Assembly: GCA_027004335.1 (NCBI GenBank)
Contig: JALTID010000247.1
Coordinates: 1 to 16,978, forward strand
Length of the DNA: 16,978 nucleotides
Reading direction: 5' to 3'
DNA from: JALTID01 sp027004335 [NCBI: bacterium]
Lineage (GTDB): Bacteria; JALSQH01
Part shown: piece after piece, positions 15,641-16,978 of the stretch
Position numbering within the stretch: the stretch's first letter is position 1
How the letters are laid out: each line of letters starts with the position of its first letter
The notes under the pieces: model-generated
The model's database searches: none
The model's input: only the letters and a program-made list of their open reading frames with translations
What the model was told of the DNA's origin: nothing
Translations under genes and position numbers: made by a program

Positions 15641-16621
15641 TTGATAATATTTTTTGCATTGGTCCAGTTTCAGGGAGACCCTTTTCAGGAATATCTCTCC
15701 ATTGAGGAGAAATATTACCACCTTCTTCTAAAAATGCAGAATCTAAATAACCAGAAAAGTAAAGTAGAAAAGGAGATAAAAACTCTGAGGGAAAAAGAAG
15801 CAGTCCTTACAAAAGAAAAAGAACAAATTCTGAAGGAAGTTTCCTGCTTTTCAGGAGTTAATTTTCAGTTTGATCAACCTCTTCCGGTGATTTTCACAAT
15901 TCTTTCCCCAAGAATAAAAGAACAATTCTATATTGAAAAAGAAATTGAATACCTCCTCATCCAAAAATTGGAAAAATTATCCAAAATAGAGGGAGAATTT
16001 ACCGATACAGAGCAAACTCTACAGAAGAATTTAAACTCGCTGAAAAAGCTCTCAAAACTGACACGGGAAATTATTTCAAATGTAGAGGAAAAAAGAAGAA
16101 AAAAAATCAATGTCATCAAGAAAATAGTTTCTAATCAAAAGGAGTTAAAAAAATACCTTGCTTACAAGAGGAAAAATATCGGAAGTATTAATGTTACATA
16201 TGAGGAAGAAGCACCTATTCAACAAATTAAAGGCAAACTTGAATTTCCCGCTGCCGGTAAAATAATTACTCCATATGGAGAATATTACGATAGTAGAAGC
16301 GGAGTAAAATTATTTTCACCAGGTATTGTTATAAAAACCCCACCTCTAACTCCAGTAAAAGCCATTTATACGGGAAAAGTTATATTTGCTGGACCTGTTA
16401 AAGGCTATGATTATGTGGTAATAATCTCCCATCCAGGTAATTTCTTCTCAGTATACGGTAGGTTAGGGGTAACCCTGGTAAGAAAAGGCAATAACATAAT
16501 AACAGGGCAGATTATTGGGGTTGTGGCAGATTATAAAAAAGATTCAAGCTTATATTTTGAACTGAGAAAAGGTGAAAAACCAATTAATCCCAGAGAATGG
16601 ATTACCGGCAATTCCAGATAA
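15641..16621 (+). CDS. EnvC-like coiled-coil protein with degenerate LytM (M23) domain
   Basis: This is the predicted periplasmic partner of FtsEX. Residues 1-15 are a hydrophobic N-terminus, residues about 20-175 are a Lys/Glu-rich coiled coil, and residues about 198-325 are a LytM/M23 domain with its GKIITPYG, VKAIYTGKVIFAGP and VIISHPG strands. All five expected catalytic or zinc positions look replaced (numbering from the TTG): HxGxD reads SPGIV (226-230), YxH reads YGR (272-274), and HxH reads SLY (303-305). The domain should thus be an inactive, activator-type LytM domain, as in EnvC. The TTG at 15641 is used here. A CTG at 15629 sits better behind a strong Shine-Dalgarno and would give MKALLIIFFALVQF, a better signal peptide. 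The gene overlaps the convergent gene by 20 nt. Confidence 0.86.
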   Translation: MIIFFALVQFQGDPFQEYLSIEEKYYHLLLKMQNLNNQKSKVEKEIKTLREKEAVLTKEKEQILKEVSCFSGVNFQFDQPLPVIFTILSPRIKEQFYIEKEIEYLLIQKLEKLSKIEGEFTDTEQTLQKNLNSLKKLSKLTREIISNVEEKRRKKINVIKKIVSNQKELKKYLAYKRKNIGSINVTYEEEAPIQQIKGKLEFPAAGKIITPYGEYYDSRSGVKLFSPGIVIKTPPLTPVKAIYTGKVIFAGPVKGYDYVVIISHPGNFFSVYGRLGVTLVRKGNNIITGQIIGVVADYKKDSSLYFELRKGEKPINPREWITGNSR

Positions 16622-16978
16622 CCACCCCTTTTCCCGGGATCTTTATAAAGGGGGAATGGAAAGTAAGTTCATATCCAACTGGTAAAAACCTACACCCTTC
16701 ATTATTTATATTATTAAAATTAAAATAAAATTTAAGGAAAAGGCCTTTTCCTGCTTCATTTCCCGCAAAAGTTGCAATTTTGCCTGTATTTATAAAACCT
16801 CTCTTAAATAAAAAAGTTTTCCCCGCAATATTTAATAAAGTGACTCCTCTAATCTTGTTAAAAAAGGAAAGAAAATAGTAAGATTCTGTTCTGCTTGCGA
16901 AAAACTTAAGAGGAAATCTTTTTTCACCTGAGAGATAAAAACTCATAATCCACTTGAAATGGAATATTATGCCCACTT
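16602..16978 (-). CDS. partial exported/outer-membrane-like protein, 3' end only
   Basis: This reading frame is open to the right edge of the window, so its true start lies outside; 124 residues are visible from the GTG at 16976, with the stop at 16602-16604. The visible part is beta-rich and aromatic: SGEKRFPLKFFASRTESYYF, then GVTLLNIAGKTFLFKRGFI, then GKGLFLKFYFNFNN, and finally VGYELTFHSPFIKIPGKG. This amphipathic strand pattern recalls the C-terminal barrel of surface-antigen/BamA-like proteins, but no family can be assigned, and it ends in Cys-Arg rather than an aromatic residue. It overlaps the EnvC-like gene tail to tail by 20 nt. Being open over its whole 375-nt length in a region with no plus-strand gene supports it being real. 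Confidence 0.55.
   Translation of the reverse strand, partial: VGIIFHFKWIMSFYLSGEKRFPLKFFASRTESYYFLSFFNKIRGVTLLNIAGKTFLFKRGFINTGKIATFAGNEAGKGLFLKFYFNFNNINNEGCRFLPVGYELTFHSPFIKIPGKGVVIWNCR

Noticed and set aside
16625-16653. CCCCTTT/AAAGGGG inverted repeat after the EnvC-like gene, first read as a terminator
   Set aside because: The stem is only 7 bp with a long loop, has no T-tract, and lies inside the open minus-strand reading frame.

Overview
The window is an AT-rich, densely packed bacterial chromosome segment from a diderm (Gram-negative-type) organism. The envelope type is inferred from a lipoprotein with a lipobox, a small protein with a signal peptide and a C-terminal Phe as in outer-membrane barrels, an FtsE-FtsX-EnvC-like set, and several exported proteins. 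Lys/Glu-rich proteins, tiny intergenic gaps and a split transketolase would suit a thermophilic or deep-branching lineage, but nothing here fixes the taxon.

Layout. (1) 2-5032, plus strand: a DUF502 membrane protein and smpB overlap by 4 nt. They are followed by leuC, leuD, leuB and asd, a leucine/aspartate-family amino-acid block that ends in a perfect 12-bp intrinsic terminator. (2) 4989-6759, plus: an exported fibronectin-III protein with a CFI-box C-terminal domain, then a small predicted outer-membrane beta-barrel. The first of these starts inside asd, so the asd terminator lies within its signal-peptide codons. (3) 6760-11842, minus: a lipoprotein made of seven beta-propeller-like repeats, and a 1237-residue exported protein ending in a Cys-plus-membrane-helix sorting-like tail. 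The large gene has a near-ideal sigma-70 promoter, a long leader, and a previously uncounted 36-codon leader ORF with its own strong Shine-Dalgarno that overlaps its start. (4) 11992-16621, plus: a compact operon of a small conserved protein of unknown function, the two halves of a transketolase, ftsE, ftsX and an EnvC-like coiled-coil protein with a degenerate LytM domain. (5) 16602-16978, minus: the 3' end of another gene, possibly an outer-membrane barrel, overlapping the EnvC-like gene tail to tail.

How the genes fit together: LeuC/LeuD/LeuB carry out the isomerisation and oxidative steps of leucine synthesis (leuA is not in the window). Asd supplies aspartate semialdehyde for Lys/Thr/Met and peptidoglycan diaminopimelate. 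FtsE-FtsX is expected to relay ATP hydrolysis to the periplasmic EnvC-like protein, which lacks all expected zinc and catalytic ligands and so should activate a separate cell-wall hydrolase. The central block is an accessory set of surface proteins with two different C-terminal tail types. No transposon, CRISPR array, tRNA or rRNA was seen.
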